A stretch of 64,000 nt of DNA from Solibacillus sp040273735 (GCF_040273735.1 NZ_JBELZM010000007.1:1-64000), one strand, 5' to 3'. Counted from the stretch's first letter, positions 16,700 to 25,684 are shown. A program made the numbers and translations. The notes: generated from the sequence alone by a model not told the origin.

Positions 16700-16918
16700 T
16701 TATTTAAAACGGTATGTGATACGACCGCGAGTTAAATCATAAGGAGATAACTCAATAGTAACCTTATCTCCAGGTAGGATACGGATAAAGTGCATACGGA
16801 TCTTTCCAGATACGTGTGCAAGCACAGTGTGCCCATTTTCTAATTCTACCTTAAACATCGCGTTTGGCAAAGTCTCAAGAACTGTCCCTTCGACTTCAAT
16901 TACATCGTCTTTCGCCAT
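16700..16918 (-). CDS. infA: Translation initiation factor IF-1
   Basis: 72 aa S1/OB-fold protein MAKDDVIEVEGTVLETLPNAMFKVEL, ending ITYRFK. It binds the 30S A site during initiation. Unlike in B. subtilis, map and the KOW-type small gene do not precede it; a 413-bp gap separates it from adk. Confidence 0.98.
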   Translation of the reverse strand: MAKDDVIEVEGTVLETLPNAMFKVELENGHTVLAHVSGKIRMHFIRILPGDKVTIELSPYDLTRGRITYRFK

Positions 16919-17331
16919 CTTCTCGACTCCCTTCTATATGCTTATATCAAAAAACTCATGCGAGCTCTTGCAACTGTTTCTCCTAATTAAGAAGCAACTC
17001 GTTTCAACATATGGTTTGGATTGCATGAGAGATGTAGAATAAGACGCTCGTCTGGTTTCGCTTCACACAATCCATGGAAACAGTATCCTATAAGGAACCG
17101 CATCCTTATGTTAACACGATAGCCGGAATGTCTTGATGAGAGATTCATACCCGTTACACAGATGCTTCCACGAAACCCATTATACGTTACAAAGATGTCA
17201 TCACACTAATTAAGTGCTCAACCTTTATAGTATATACCGGGCACAATATGCTTTTGCAACTCTCAAAAAATTATGTTTCGTTGTTGCCTCCGCATGACTA
17301 CCGCGGAAGCTGTCTAGCGCCCGGACGGATA
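16919..17331 (-). other. 413-bp gap adk-infA with no gene; map is absent here
   Basis: No coding frame resembles methionine aminopeptidase or any other protein. The stretch holds a GC-rich block at its adk end (17286-17331), a candidate promoter (17231-17259), a near-repeat CATCTTTGTAACG / CATCTGTGTAACG about 40 bp apart (roughly 17157-17210), a hairpin ATAAGG/CCTTAT (17090-17109) and the infA SD. Confidence 0.6.
17231..17259 (-). promoter_or_regulatory. Candidate promoter for infA and downstream genes
   Basis: Minus strand TTGCAA (17254-17259), 17-nt spacer, TATATA (17231-17236). It would give infA a leader of about 300 nt. Confidence 0.5.
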
Positions 17332-17351
17332 TCAGCTGCGGCTGCCCTGCA
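17286..17351. repeat. GC-rich block, candidate dispersed repeat
   Basis: About 65 bp of much higher GC than its surroundings, with short dyads (TCCGC/GCGGA, CAGC/GCTG). It spans the adk stop codon and supplies the last residues GSRS. I think related blocks recur in Planococcaceae genomes, but only one copy is seen here. Confidence 0.4.
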
Positions 17352-17985
17352 ATAGAGCATCAAGATCAGCAAATACTTTTGAAATTTCTTGCTGTCCATT
17401 AATATTTGTAAGTACTCCCTTTGCTTTATAAAAATCAAGTAAAGGTTGTGCTTGGTTCATATTTACTTCCAGACGGTTTGTAACAGTTTCAGGATTATCA
17501 TCTGCACGCGTGTATAACTCGCCACCATCTTTATCACAAATGCCATCCACTTTTGGTGGGTTGAACACTAAATGATAAGATGTACCACAAGTCTTACAAA
17601 TACGACGACCACTTAAACGTGCGATTAATTCTTCTTTTTCAACTTGAACATTAATTGTATGCTCAACTGGGCGCCCTAATTCTTCAAGGATGCTATCTAA
17701 AGCTTCAGCTTGAGGAACTGTACGCGGGAATCCGTCTAATAAGAAACCTTTTTCGCAGTCTGGTTGTGAAAGACGTTCACGAACAATACCAATCGTTACT
17801 TCATCAGGTACTAATGCACCTTGATCCATAAATGATTTGGCCTGTAAACCTAATTCTGTACCTTCTTTAATAGCGGCACGGAACATATCGCCTGTAGAAA
17901 TATGAGGGATTGCGTACTTCTCAACAATTTTGTCAGCCTGAGTACCTTTACCAGCACCTGGAAGACCCATTAAAACGATATTCAT
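17332..17985 (-). CDS. adk: Adenylate kinase
   Basis: 217 aa long-form enzyme interconverting ATP+AMP and 2 ADP. P-loop GLPGAGKGT (7-15); the LID carries zinc ligands C130, C133, C150 and D153, the Cys3-Asp form of B. subtilis. The C-terminus ends ...DALLQGSRS instead of a Lys-rich end; these last residues fall in the GC-rich block. Follows secY by 62 nt. Confidence 0.98.
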   Translation of the reverse strand: MNIVLMGLPGAGKGTQADKIVEKYAIPHISTGDMFRAAIKEGTELGLQAKSFMDQGALVPDEVTIGIVRERLSQPDCEKGFLLDGFPRTVPQAEALDSILEELGRPVEHTINVQVEKEELIARLSGRRICKTCGTSYHLVFNPPKVDGICDKDGGELYTRADDNPETVTNRLEVNMNQAQPLLDFYKAKGVLTNINGQQEISKVFADLDALLQGSRS

Positions 17986-18047
17986 ACGTAATACTCCCCT
18001 TTATAGCATAAGCCGGTAAGGAAACGAGAATGTTTCCTAAACCTGCA

Positions 18048-19343
18048 TTATTTCATAAAGCCTTTATAATGACGCTTCACTAATTGAGACTCTAACTGTT
18101 TCATCGTTTCAAGTGCAACACCGACTACGATAATCATACTTGTTCCCCCGATTTGAGCCGAAGCTGGCAGGTTCATAAAGTTAATGAATAAAATCGGCAT
18201 TACTGAAATAACTACTAAGAATAAAGCACCAACTAATGTCAAACGATAAAGAACTTTTGTTAAGTAAGCTTGAGTGTCATTACCTGGGCGGATACCCGGG
18301 ATATAAGCACCTTGCTTTTTCAAGTTGTCTGCCACATTCTCCGGATTCACCTGAATGAATGCATAGAAGTATGTGAAGGCGACAATTAAAGCAACATAGA
18401 TTAACATACCAACAGGTTTAGTATAGTCAAACGTGTTCGTAATAAACGCTGTTACATTATTATCTCCAAAGAATGTTGCTAAAGTTTGAGGTGTAACAAT
18501 AAACGCAATTGCAAAGATTACCGGAATAACCCCTGCAGCATTTACTTTTAACGGTAAATGCGTTTGCTGTGCACCAACTTTAGGTGAATTCCCAGCAACT
18601 CGTTTTGCATATTGGATTGGAATTTTACGCAACGCTTGTTGAATATAAATAACTCCAACGACAACAGCAAGCAGCACTAGAACTAATAGAACTAAGATGG
18701 CAATATTGATAAACAATTGATCGCCGGCTCCATCAATTTGTTGTGCATAGATTTGGTTTACTGCGTTAGGAATCGCAGCTACGATACCAGCGAAGATAAT
18801 AATAGAAATACCATTACCAACACCATATGCAGTAATTTGTTCAGATAACCACAATAGGAATGCTGTACCTGCAGTTAATACGATTGAAATCGTTAAGTAT
18901 GATTGAATACTAGTATCGGTAATCAATGATCCGCCATAAAACTGGTTAAACCCGAAGCTCATTGCGAAAGATTGAATGAATGCTAATACAATCGTAAAGT
19001 AACGAGTGAATTGAGCCAACTTGCGTCGACCTACATCACCTTGTTTCGCCCATTCTGCAAACTTAGGAACAACATCCATTTGAAGTAACTGGACAATAAT
19101 CGAGGCTGTGATGTACGGCATAATCCCCATCGCAAAGATCGAGAAGTTTGCCAATGCACCACCGCCAAACGTATTAAGGAAACCTACTAAGCTGAACTCA
19201 TCAGTTGCCTTTAATACATCTGCGTTAACATTTGGTACCGGGATGAATGTCCCGAGACGAAAAATGATTAACATTAAAAGTGTGAAGATGATTTTATTTC
19301 GTATATCTCGAACGCGCATAAAGTTAGAGATTGTCTGAAACAT
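18048..19343 (-). CDS. secY: Protein translocase subunit SecY
   Basis: 431 aa, ten predicted membrane helices, the pore of the Sec translocon with SecE (also in this window) and SecG. Typical blocks are FRLGTFIPVPNV near the N-terminus, NPENVADNLKKQGAYIPGIRPG (C5 loop, SecA/ribosome contact) and YKGFMK at the end. Its ATG shares one nucleotide with the rplO stop (TAATG). Confidence 0.98.
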   Translation of the reverse strand: MFQTISNFMRVRDIRNKIIFTLLMLIIFRLGTFIPVPNVNADVLKATDEFSLVGFLNTFGGGALANFSIFAMGIMPYITASIIVQLLQMDVVPKFAEWAKQGDVGRRKLAQFTRYFTIVLAFIQSFAMSFGFNQFYGGSLITDTSIQSYLTISIVLTAGTAFLLWLSEQITAYGVGNGISIIIFAGIVAAIPNAVNQIYAQQIDGAGDQLFINIAILVLLVLVLLAVVVGVIYIQQALRKIPIQYAKRVAGNSPKVGAQQTHLPLKVNAAGVIPVIFAIAFIVTPQTLATFFGDNNVTAFITNTFDYTKPVGMLIYVALIVAFTYFYAFIQVNPENVADNLKKQGAYIPGIRPGNDTQAYLTKVLYRLTLVGALFLVVISVMPILFINFMNLPASAQIGGTSMIIVVGVALETMKQLESQLVKRHYKGFMK

Positions 19344-19783
19344 TAGATCACCTCAGTTGTTCCGCCAGCGTTCTCAATTGCTTCTTTTGCAGAAGCTGAG
19401 AATTTGTGAGCCTTAACATTAAGCTTAACGCTTAACGTACCATGACCTAGAATTTTGATTCCAGCTTTTTCGTTGCTCACGATACCAGTTTCTAATAATA
19501 ATGCAGGTGTTACTTCTGCACCATCTTCAAAACGGTTTAACGCGTCAAGGTTAACGATAGCGTATTCTTTACGGTTAATGTTCGTAAAGCCACGTTTAGG
19601 TAAACGACGGAAAAGTGGGTTTTGACCCCCCTCAAATCCTGGGCGAACGCCGCCGCCAGAACGAGCGTTTTGACCTTTATGACCTTTACCAGAAGTTTTA
19701 CCGTTACCAGAACCGATACCACGACCAACGCGGTTACGTACTTTACGTGAACCTTCTGCTGGTTTTAACTCATGAAGTTTCAT
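19343..19783 (-). CDS. rplO: 50S ribosomal protein L15
   Basis: 146 aa, B. subtilis length. N-terminal MKLHELKPAEGSRKVRNRVGRGIGSGNGKTSGKGHKGQ is the long Gly/Lys-rich extension that threads into 23S rRNA. Overlaps secY by one base. Confidence 0.98.
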   Translation of the reverse strand: MKLHELKPAEGSRKVRNRVGRGIGSGNGKTSGKGHKGQNARSGGGVRPGFEGGQNPLFRRLPKRGFTNINRKEYAIVNLDALNRFEDGAEVTPALLLETGIVSNEKAGIKILGHGTLSVKLNVKAHKFSASAKEAIENAGGTTEVI

Positions 19784-19816
19784 TTGGGTGGCACCTCCTT
19801 GTTCGTATAATTGAAA

Positions 19817-19996
19817 TTAAATTTCTTTAACAGTAACTAAGTGAGCTACTTTTGTAATCATACCGCGGATTGCAGCGTTATCAGCTTGTTCCACAGTTTG
19901 GTTTAATTTACGTAATCCTAAAGCCTCAACAACTTTACGTTGGTTAGGTTTAGTACCGATGACAGATTTATTAAGGGTAATTTGTAATTTAGCCAT
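19817..19996 (-). CDS. rpmD: 50S ribosomal protein L30
   Basis: 59 aa, read from the minus strand: starts MAKLQITLNKSVIGT and ends VTVKEI. Same length as B. subtilis L30; SD GGGGGG is just upstream of the ATG. Lies between rpsE (14 nt) and rplO (33 nt). Confidence 0.97.
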   Translation of the reverse strand: MAKLQITLNKSVIGTKPNQRKVVEALGLRKLNQTVEQADNAAIRGMITKVAHLVTVKEI

Positions 19997-20010
19997 TATA
20001 ATTCCCCCCC

Positions 20011-20511
20011 TTATCCTAATAACTCTTCCACTGATTTACCGCGTAGTTTTGCAACTTCTTCTACACGTTTTAATTCAGTTAAACCTGCTACAGTTGCACG
20101 CACCATGTTGATTGGTGTGTTTGAACCAAGAGATTTTGAAAGAATATCAGTAATACCAGCTAGTTCAAGTACGGCACGTACTGGACCACCAGCGATAACT
20201 CCTGTACCAGGAGCTGCAGGTTTGATTAAGATTGAACCTGCACCGAAGCGACCTTGCACTAAGTGTGGAGTAGTTCCACCCACGCGTGGTACTTCGATTA
20301 AGTTTTTCTTCGCGTCTTCAACAGCCTTACGGATTGCATCTGGAACCTCTTGGGCTTTACCAGTACCAAATCCTACATGACCATTTTTATCTCCTACTAC
20401 TACTAGAGCAGAGAAGCGGAAGCGACGACCACCTTTAACAACTTTAGCAACACGGTTAATTGTAACTACGCGTTCTTCAAGTTCTAATTTGTTTGCGTCA
20501 ATGCGACTCAT
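20011..20511 (-). CDS. rpsE: 30S ribosomal protein S5
   Basis: 166 aa, B. subtilis length. N-terminal double-stranded RNA-binding domain with NRVAKVVKGGRRFRFSALVVVGD; the loop VKGGRR that is mutated in spectinomycin resistance looks unaltered. Decoding fidelity protein. Confidence 0.98.
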   Translation of the reverse strand: MSRIDANKLELEERVVTINRVAKVVKGGRRFRFSALVVVGDKNGHVGFGTGKAQEVPDAIRKAVEDAKKNLIEVPRVGGTTPHLVQGRFGAGSILIKPAAPGTGVIAGGPVRAVLELAGITDILSKSLGSNTPINMVRATVAGLTELKRVEEVAKLRGKSVEELLG

Positions 20512-20532
20512 GAAGTATGTCCCTCCTTCTTA

Positions 20533-20892
20533 TTAAAATTCTAAGCCGTTTTCACGTGCAGCTTCTGCTAAAGCTTTTACACGTCCGTGATATAAGTAAC
20601 CGCTACGGTCAAATACTACTGTAGTAATATTTTTTTCAGCAGCGCGTTTAGCGATTGTTTCACCGATTTTAGCAGCAGCTTCTACGTTTGCGCCCATACC
20701 TTCGAAAGCATTTTCTTGAGTATTAGCAGAAACTAAAGTTACGCCAGCTACGTCATCGATTAGTTGTGCATAAATGTTCTTGTTAGAACGGAATACGTTT
20801 AAACGTGGACGTTGTGCAGTACCCGAAATTTTAGAACGAACACGCCCATGACGTTTTTTACGAACTTGATTTTTATCTTGTTTCGTAATCAC
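20533..20892 (-). CDS. rplR: 50S ribosomal protein L18
   Basis: 119 aa from the GTG at 20892, chosen because AAGGAG lies 8 nt upstream and the N-terminus VITKQDKNQVRKKRH matches B. subtilis L18 (120 aa); the longer frame to 20910 would run across the SD. Binds 5S rRNA with L5. Confidence 0.97.
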   Translation of the reverse strand: MITKQDKNQVRKKRHGRVRSKISGTAQRPRLNVFRSNKNIYAQLIDDVAGVTLVSANTQENAFEGMGANVEAAAKIGETIAKRAAEKNITTVVFDRSGYLYHGRVKALAEAARENGLEF

Positions 20893-20934
20893 AGTGGTCA
20901 CTCCTTTCAAAATTTAATGCGGTTTTATGCCGCA

Positions 20935-21474
20935 TTATTTACCTGTTTTACCTTCTTTACGGCGAACGAATTCACCTTCGTAACGGATCCCTTTGCCTTT
21001 GTATGGCTCTGGTGGACGTACGTCACGGATGTTAGATGCTAATGCACCAACACGCTCTTTAGAAATACCTTTAACGATGATCTTCGTGTTCGAAGGAACT
21101 TCGACCTCTAATCCTTGCTCAGGTGTAAACTCAACTGGGTGAGAGTAACCAACGTTTAGTACAAGCTTAGTACCTTGTAACTGTGCACGGTAACCTACAC
21201 CGACAAGTTCTAGAGTACGAGTGAAGCCTTCAGAAACACCTGTTACCATGTTAGCTAGTAACGCACGAGTTGTACCGTGGTTTGTACGGTGTTCTTTAGA
21301 ATCAGAAGGACGAACAACTGAAAGTGTGTTGCCTTCTTGCTCGATTTTCATATCTTGGTTGAATTGACGAGTTAATTCGCCTTTAGGACCTTTAACAGTA
21401 ACAACGTTGTCAGCAGCGACTTCGATTGTTACGCCAGCAGGTACCTCGATAACTTTTTTACCTACGCGAGACAT
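20935..21474 (-). CDS. rplF: 50S ribosomal protein L6
   Basis: 179 aa, B. subtilis length. MSRVGKKVIEVPAGVTIEV start and PPEPYKGKGIRYEGEFVRRKEGKTGK end, the signature of L6 near the factor-binding site. Confidence 0.98.
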   Translation of the reverse strand: MSRVGKKVIEVPAGVTIEVAADNVVTVKGPKGELTRQFNQDMKIEQEGNTLSVVRPSDSKEHRTNHGTTRALLANMVTGVSEGFTRTLELVGVGYRAQLQGTKLVLNVGYSHPVEFTPEQGLEVEVPSNTKIIVKGISKERVGALASNIRDVRPPEPYKGKGIRYEGEFVRRKEGKTGK

Positions 21475-21505
21475 TTATATTGCACCTCCGTTCTTTTCTT
21501 ACTAA

Positions 21506-21904
21506 TTACCAAATGTATGCTAAGATCTCTCCGCCAACTTGTTTAGCGCGAGCTTCTTTGTCAGTTAATAAACCGTTTGAAGTAGATACTAAAGCGATAC
21601 CAAGACCGTTTAATACTTTAGGTACTTCGTTTGTTTTAGCATATACACGTAAACCTGGTTTAGAAATACGTTTTAGACCAGTGATAACACGCTCGTTCTC
21701 TTTACCGTATTTTAAGAAAATACGGATGATACCTTGCTTGTTGTCTTCTACATATTCTACATCACGTACGAAACCTTCACGCTTTAAAATTTCAGCGATC
21801 TCTTTCTTTACGTTAGAAGCAGGAACTTCTAACTTCTCGTGACGAACCATGTTCGCATTACGAATGCGTGTAAGCATATCTGCAATCGGATCAGTCATTG
21901 TCAT
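21506..21904 (-). CDS. rpsH: 30S ribosomal protein S8
   Basis: 132 aa, B. subtilis length; starts MTMTDPIADMLTRIRNAN. Central 16S binder and, in other bacteria, translational repressor of the spc operon at the rplE region. Downstream of rpsN by 30 nt. Confidence 0.98.
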   Translation of the reverse strand: MTMTDPIADMLTRIRNANMVRHEKLEVPASNVKKEIAEILKREGFVRDVEYVEDNKQGIIRIFLKYGKENERVITGLKRISKPGLRVYAKTNEVPKVLNGLGIALVSTSNGLLTDKEARAKQVGGEILAYIW

Positions 21905-21934
21905 GAAAATTTACCTCCTTCCCAAATTAGGGGA

Positions 21935-22120
21935 TTACCAGCTGGCTTTTTTAACGCCAGGAATTTGTCCCTTATATGCAAGTTCACGGAAACAAATACG
22001 GCAAAGTTTAAATTTGCGGTATACAGAGTGTGGACGGCCACAGCGTTCACAACGTGTATATTCTTGAACTTTAAATTTTTGCGTGCGTTGTTGTTTAACG
22101 ATCATTGATTTTTTTGCCAC
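21935..22120 (-). CDS. rpsN: 30S ribosomal protein S14 (zinc form)
   Basis: 61 aa, the short zinc-binding S14 with C24, C27, C40 and C43 (CERC...CRIC). Firmicutes often hold a second zinc-free S14 elsewhere for zinc starvation. Confidence 0.98.
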   Translation of the reverse strand: MAKKSMIVKQQRTQKFKVQEYTRCERCGRPHSVYRKFKLCRICFRELAYKGQIPGVKKASW

Positions 22121-22141
22121 GTCTTCGCCCTCCTTATTTTA

Positions 22142-22681
22142 TTACTTTTGGAACGGCATACCGAACTGTGTTAATAACTCGCGAGCTTCTTCGTCAGAAT
22201 TCGCAGTAGTTACGATCACGATGTCCATACCGCGTACTTTTGAAACTTTATCGTAATCGATTTCTGGGAAAATTAATTGTTCTTTAACACCTAATGTATA
22301 GTTACCGCGACCGTCGAATGCTTTTTTAGAAACACCACGGAAGTCACGTACACGTGGAAGTGCGATAGAGATTAATTTATCCAGGAATTCATACATACGC
22401 TCACCGCGTAATGTAACTTTAGCACCGATCGCTTGACCTTCACGTAAACGGAAACCTGCGATAGATTTTTTCGCTTTAGTTACTACTGGTTTTTGACCAG
22501 TAATTGTTGTTAATTCTTCAACAGCTACATCAAGAGCTTTTGAGTTTTGAACAGCGTCACCAACACCCATGTTGATTACGATTTTCTCCACTTTTGGAAC
22601 TTGCATAACTGATTTATATTCGAACTTGCTCATAAGAGCAGGTGAAACTTCGTTTAAATACTTTTCTTTTAGGCGGCTCAT
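22142..22681 (-). CDS. rplE: 50S ribosomal protein L5
   Basis: 179 aa, B. subtilis length. MSRLKEKYLNEVSPALMSKF start and VTTANSDEEARELLTQFGMPFQK end. Binds 5S rRNA and contacts P-site tRNA. Confidence 0.98.
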   Translation of the reverse strand: MSRLKEKYLNEVSPALMSKFEYKSVMQVPKVEKIVINMGVGDAVQNSKALDVAVEELTTITGQKPVVTKAKKSIAGFRLREGQAIGAKVTLRGERMYEFLDKLISIALPRVRDFRGVSKKAFDGRGNYTLGVKEQLIFPEIDYDKVSKVRGMDIVIVTTANSDEEARELLTQFGMPFQK

Positions 22682-22709
22682 GTGTGTACCTCCCTTCTCA
22701 ATTTACTTA

Positions 22710-23018
22710 TTAGTCGATTACTACACCTGATTTTTTTGCAACACGAACTTTTTTGCCATCTTTGATCTCAATACCTACACGAGTCGGCTCGCCAGATTTA
22801 GGATCGATTAGCATTACGTTCGAAACGTGGATTGCAGCTTCTTGAGATACAATTCCACCTTGTGGGTTAAGTTGGTTAGGTTTAACGTGTTTCTTAACGA
22901 TGTTTACACCTTCAACAAGAACGCGGTCTTGTTTAGGGAAAGCAGCTAAGATTACGCCTTCTTTACCTTTGTCTTTACCAGTAATTACCTTTACTTTATC
23001 GCCCTTTTTAACATGCAT
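22710..23018 (-). CDS. rplX: 50S ribosomal protein L24
   Basis: 102 aa from the ATG at 23018 (MHVKKGDKVKVITGKDKG), which has AAGGAGGTG upstream and matches B. subtilis L24; the frame is open to 23051 but those codons overlap the SD region. KOW domain, early assembly initiator of the 50S subunit. Confidence 0.97.
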   Translation of the reverse strand: MHVKKGDKVKVITGKDKGKEGVILAAFPKQDRVLVEGVNIVKKHVKPNQLNPQGGIVSQEAAIHVSNVMLIDPKSGEPTRVGIEIKDGKKVRVAKKSGVVID

Positions 23019-23055
23019 TATGTGTCGCACCTCCTTGATTGGTACTGTCATGAAA

Positions 23056-23424
23056 TTAAAGAACTTCTGGAGCTAGAGAAACGATTTTCATGAAGTTGCC
23101 ATCACGTAATTCACGTGCAACTGGTCCGAAAATACGAGTTCCGCGTGGTGATTTATCATCTTTGATAATTACGCAAGCATTCTCATCAAACTTAATGTAA
23201 GTACCGTCTTTACGACGAGCACCTGATTTTGTGCGAACGATAACAGCCTTAACAACGTCACCTTTCTTGACAACGCCACCTGGTGTTGCTTTCTTAACCG
23301 TACAAACAACGATATCACCGATGTTTGCAGTTTTACGTCCAGAACCACCAAGTACTTTAATAGTTAAAACTTCACGTGCACCTGAGTTGTCAGCAACTTT
23401 CATACGACTTTCTTGTTGAATCAC
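23056..23424 (-). CDS. rplN: 50S ribosomal protein L14
   Basis: 122 aa, B. subtilis length; starts MIQQESRMKVADNSGARE, ends KIVSLAPEVL. Five-stranded barrel protein at the subunit interface, also the docking site of silencing factor RsfS. Confidence 0.98.
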   Translation of the reverse strand: MIQQESRMKVADNSGAREVLTIKVLGGSGRKTANIGDIVVCTVKKATPGGVVKKGDVVKAVIVRTKSGARRKDGTYIKFDENACVIIKDDKSPRGTRIFGPVARELRDGNFMKIVSLAPEVL

Positions 23425-23470
23425 TTAGGTTACCTCCCTTCGGAAATATATTTTATTCCGAAATGTGTTA

Positions 23471-23734
23471 TTAAATAATAACCGCTTTTTCTACAACTTC
23501 AACTAAACGGAAGCGTTTAGTAGCTGATAGCGGGCGAGTTTCCATGATACGTACGATATCACCGATATTCGCAGTGTTTAGCTCATCATGAGCCTTAAAC
23601 TTTTTCGAGTATTTTACACGCTTGCCATAAAGCTTGTGCTTTTTATGAGTTTCAACTAAAACAGAAATTGTTTTATCCATTTTGTCTGAAACGACACGGC
23701 CCGTGTAAACTTTGCGTTGGTTACGCTCAGTCAT
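23471..23734 (-). CDS. rpsQ: 30S ribosomal protein S17
   Basis: 87 aa, B. subtilis length; MTERNQRKVYTGRVVSDKMDKTISVLVE. OB-fold primary 16S binder. Follows rpmC by 18 nt. Confidence 0.98.
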   Translation of the reverse strand: MTERNQRKVYTGRVVSDKMDKTISVLVETHKKHKLYGKRVKYSKKFKAHDELNTANIGDIVRIMETRPLSATKRFRLVEVVEKAVII

Positions 23735-23752
23735 ACTTAAAACCCTCCTTTA

Positions 23753-23953
23753 TCAGTTATTTGCACTGATTTCTCTTTCACGAATCACAGTTTTCATACG
23801 TGCGATCGCTTTGCGAACTTCACGGATGCGAGCTGTGTTTTCTAATTGACCAGTCGCCAATTGGAAGCGAAGGTTGAAAAGCTCTTCTTTCAGTGATTTC
23901 ACTTTTAATTCAATTTCATTAGTGGCAAGGTCACGGATTTCATTAGCTTTCAT
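23753..23953 (-). CDS. rpmC: 50S ribosomal protein L29
   Basis: 66 aa from the ATG at 23953 (MKANEIRDLATNEIE), the B. subtilis length; the longer frame to 23965 lacks a better SD. The start overlaps the rplP stop by 11 nt. Two-helix protein at the polypeptide exit, near the trigger factor and SRP site. Confidence 0.97.
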   Translation of the reverse strand: MKANEIRDLATNEIELKVKSLKEELFNLRFQLATGQLENTARIREVRKAIARMKTVIREREISANN

Positions 23954-24377
23954 TAGATTCACCACCAGTTTCTTGACGTTTTACAATCTTACATTTAACA
24001 GGAAGTTTGTGTGATGCTAAACGAAGTGCTTCACGTGCCACCTCTTCAGATACACCAGCAATTTCGAACATTACTTTTCCTGGTTTTACTACTGCTACCC
24101 AACCTTCAGGAGAACCTTTACCAGAACCCATTCGGACTTCTAGAGGCTTTTTCGTGTAAGGCTTATGTGGGAAGATTTTGATCCAAACTTTACCGCCACG
24201 TTTCATGTAACGAGTCATTGCGATACGAGCAGATTCGATTTGACGGTTTGTAATCCATGATGCTGTAGTAGCTTGTAAGCCCCACTCACCGAAAGATACT
24301 TCTTTACCGCCTTTCGCTTCTCCACGCATGTTACCACGGTGTTCACGACGATATTTTACGCGTTTAGGTAATAACAT
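23943..24377 (-). CDS. rplP: 50S ribosomal protein L16
   Basis: 144 aa from the ATG at 24377 (MLLPKRVKYRREHRGNMRG), the B. subtilis length; the frame runs open to 24428 inside rpsC but the SD GGAGG sits just before 24377. Organises the A-site tRNA region and is required late in 50S assembly. One nucleotide separates it from rpsC. Confidence 0.97.
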   Translation of the reverse strand: MLLPKRVKYRREHRGNMRGEAKGGKEVSFGEWGLQATTASWITNRQIESARIAMTRYMKRGGKVWIKIFPHKPYTKKPLEVRMGSGKGSPEGWVAVVKPGKVMFEIAGVSEEVAREALRLASHKLPVKCKIVKRQETGGESNES

Positions 24378-24378
24378 A

Positions 24379-25035
24379 TTATTTGCCTCCTTCCACAGAG
24401 TTCTTTTTAGTAGGAAGGACTTCACCACGGTAGATCCAAACTTTAACGCCTAGTTTACCGTAAGTAGTATCAGCTTCTGCATGTGCATAATCAATGTCAG
24501 CACGTAATGTATGAAGCGGAACAGTTCCTTCGCTATAGTGTTCAGCACGCGCGATATCAGCGCCACCTAAACGACCAGATACTTGTGTTTTAATACCTTT
24601 TGCACCAGCGCGCATTGTGCGTTGGATTGATTGTTTTTGAGCACGACGGAATGATACGCGGTTCTCAAGTTGACGAGCGATGTTTTCAGCTACTAATTTA
24701 GCGTCAAGATCTGCACGTTTGATTTCAATAATATTGATATGCACACGTTTGCCAGTTACTTCAGTTAAGTGTTTACGTAAGTTTTCAACTTCCGTACCAC
24801 CTTTACCGATAACCATACCTGGTTTCGCAGTGTGAATAGTGATGTTTACGCGATTTGCAGCGCGTTCGATTTCTACTTTAGATACAGATGCATCTTTAAG
24901 TTTAGTTTCGATATATTTACGTACTTTGATGTCTTCGTGTAATAAGTTAGCGTAGTCTTTCTCAGCGAACCACTTTGACTCCCAGTCACGAATAACACCA
25001 ACACGTAGTCCTATTGGATGTACTTTTTGACCCAC
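24379..25035 (-). CDS. rpsC: 30S ribosomal protein S3
   Basis: 218 aa, B. subtilis length. KH domain with GMVIGKGGTEVENLRK (near 75-90); start MGQKVHPIGLRVGVIRDWESKWF. Part of the mRNA entry helicase site. Confidence 0.98.
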   Translation of the reverse strand: MGQKVHPIGLRVGVIRDWESKWFAEKDYANLLHEDIKVRKYIETKLKDASVSKVEIERAANRVNITIHTAKPGMVIGKGGTEVENLRKHLTEVTGKRVHINIIEIKRADLDAKLVAENIARQLENRVSFRRAQKQSIQRTMRAGAKGIKTQVSGRLGGADIARAEHYSEGTVPLHTLRADIDYAHAEADTTYGKLGVKVWIYRGEVLPTKKNSVEGGK

Positions 25036-25038
25036 GGA

Positions 25039-25383
25039 TTAAACCTCCTTCTTCTCAGATACCACGATTGTAATGTGGCTTGTACGTTTGTTGATTGCCG
25101 ACGCACGACCTTGTGCACGTGGACGGAAACGTTTTAATGTTGGACCTTCATCAACAAAGATTTCAGATACAACTAAGTTATTAACATCTAACTCATAGTT
25201 ATGTTCAGCGTTAGCAACTGCAGATTTTAATACTTTCTCAACGACTGGAGACGCCGCTTTTGGAGTATGACGTAAAATTGCAACTGCTTCACCAATTTGC
25301 TTGCCTCGGATTAAGTCTACTACTAGACGTACTTTACGAGGAGCGATACGAACTGTACGAGCGATAGCTTTAGCTTGTGTCAT
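25039..25383 (-). CDS. rplV: 50S ribosomal protein L22
   Basis: 114 aa (B. subtilis 113). N-terminal AKAIARTVRIAPRKVRLVVDLIRGK; the beta-hairpin tip PRAQGRASAINKRTSHI lines the exit tunnel, where macrolide-resistance changes occur; no insertion or deletion is evident. Confidence 0.98.
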   Translation of the reverse strand: MTQAKAIARTVRIAPRKVRLVVDLIRGKQIGEAVAILRHTPKAASPVVEKVLKSAVANAEHNYELDVNNLVVSEIFVDEGPTLKRFRPRAQGRASAINKRTSHITIVVSEKKEV

Positions 25384-25405
25384 TAGGATTTACCTCCTCT
25401 CAAAA

Positions 25406-25684
25406 TTAGCGTCTTGTTTTCTTGTCATCTGCACCGTGACCTTTATAAGTACGAGTTGGTGCGAACTCACCAAGTTTATGACCTACCATATCTTCAGTTA
25501 CGTATACAGGAACGTGTTTACGTCCATCATATACAGCGATTGTTAAACCGATGAAGTTAGGGAAGATAGTAGAACGGCGAGACCAAGTTTTAATAACCTG
25601 TTTTTTCTCAGAAGCCTCTTGTGCTTCCACCTTTTTCATTAGGTGGTCATCAACAAAAGGTCCTTTCTTTAAGCTGCGACCCAT
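25406..25684 (-). CDS. rpsS: 30S ribosomal protein S19
   Basis: 92 aa, B. subtilis length. MGRSLKKGPFVDDHLMKKVE start, TRTYKGHGADDKKTRR end. Sits in the 30S head with S13. Confidence 0.98.
   Translation of the reverse strand: MGRSLKKGPFVDDHLMKKVEAQEASEKKQVIKTWSRRSTIFPNFIGLTIAVYDGRKHVPVYVTEDMVGHKLGEFAPTRTYKGHGADDKKTRR

Noticed and set aside
16919..17331. Remnant of a map pseudogene
   Set aside because: No segment in any frame resembled methionine aminopeptidase.
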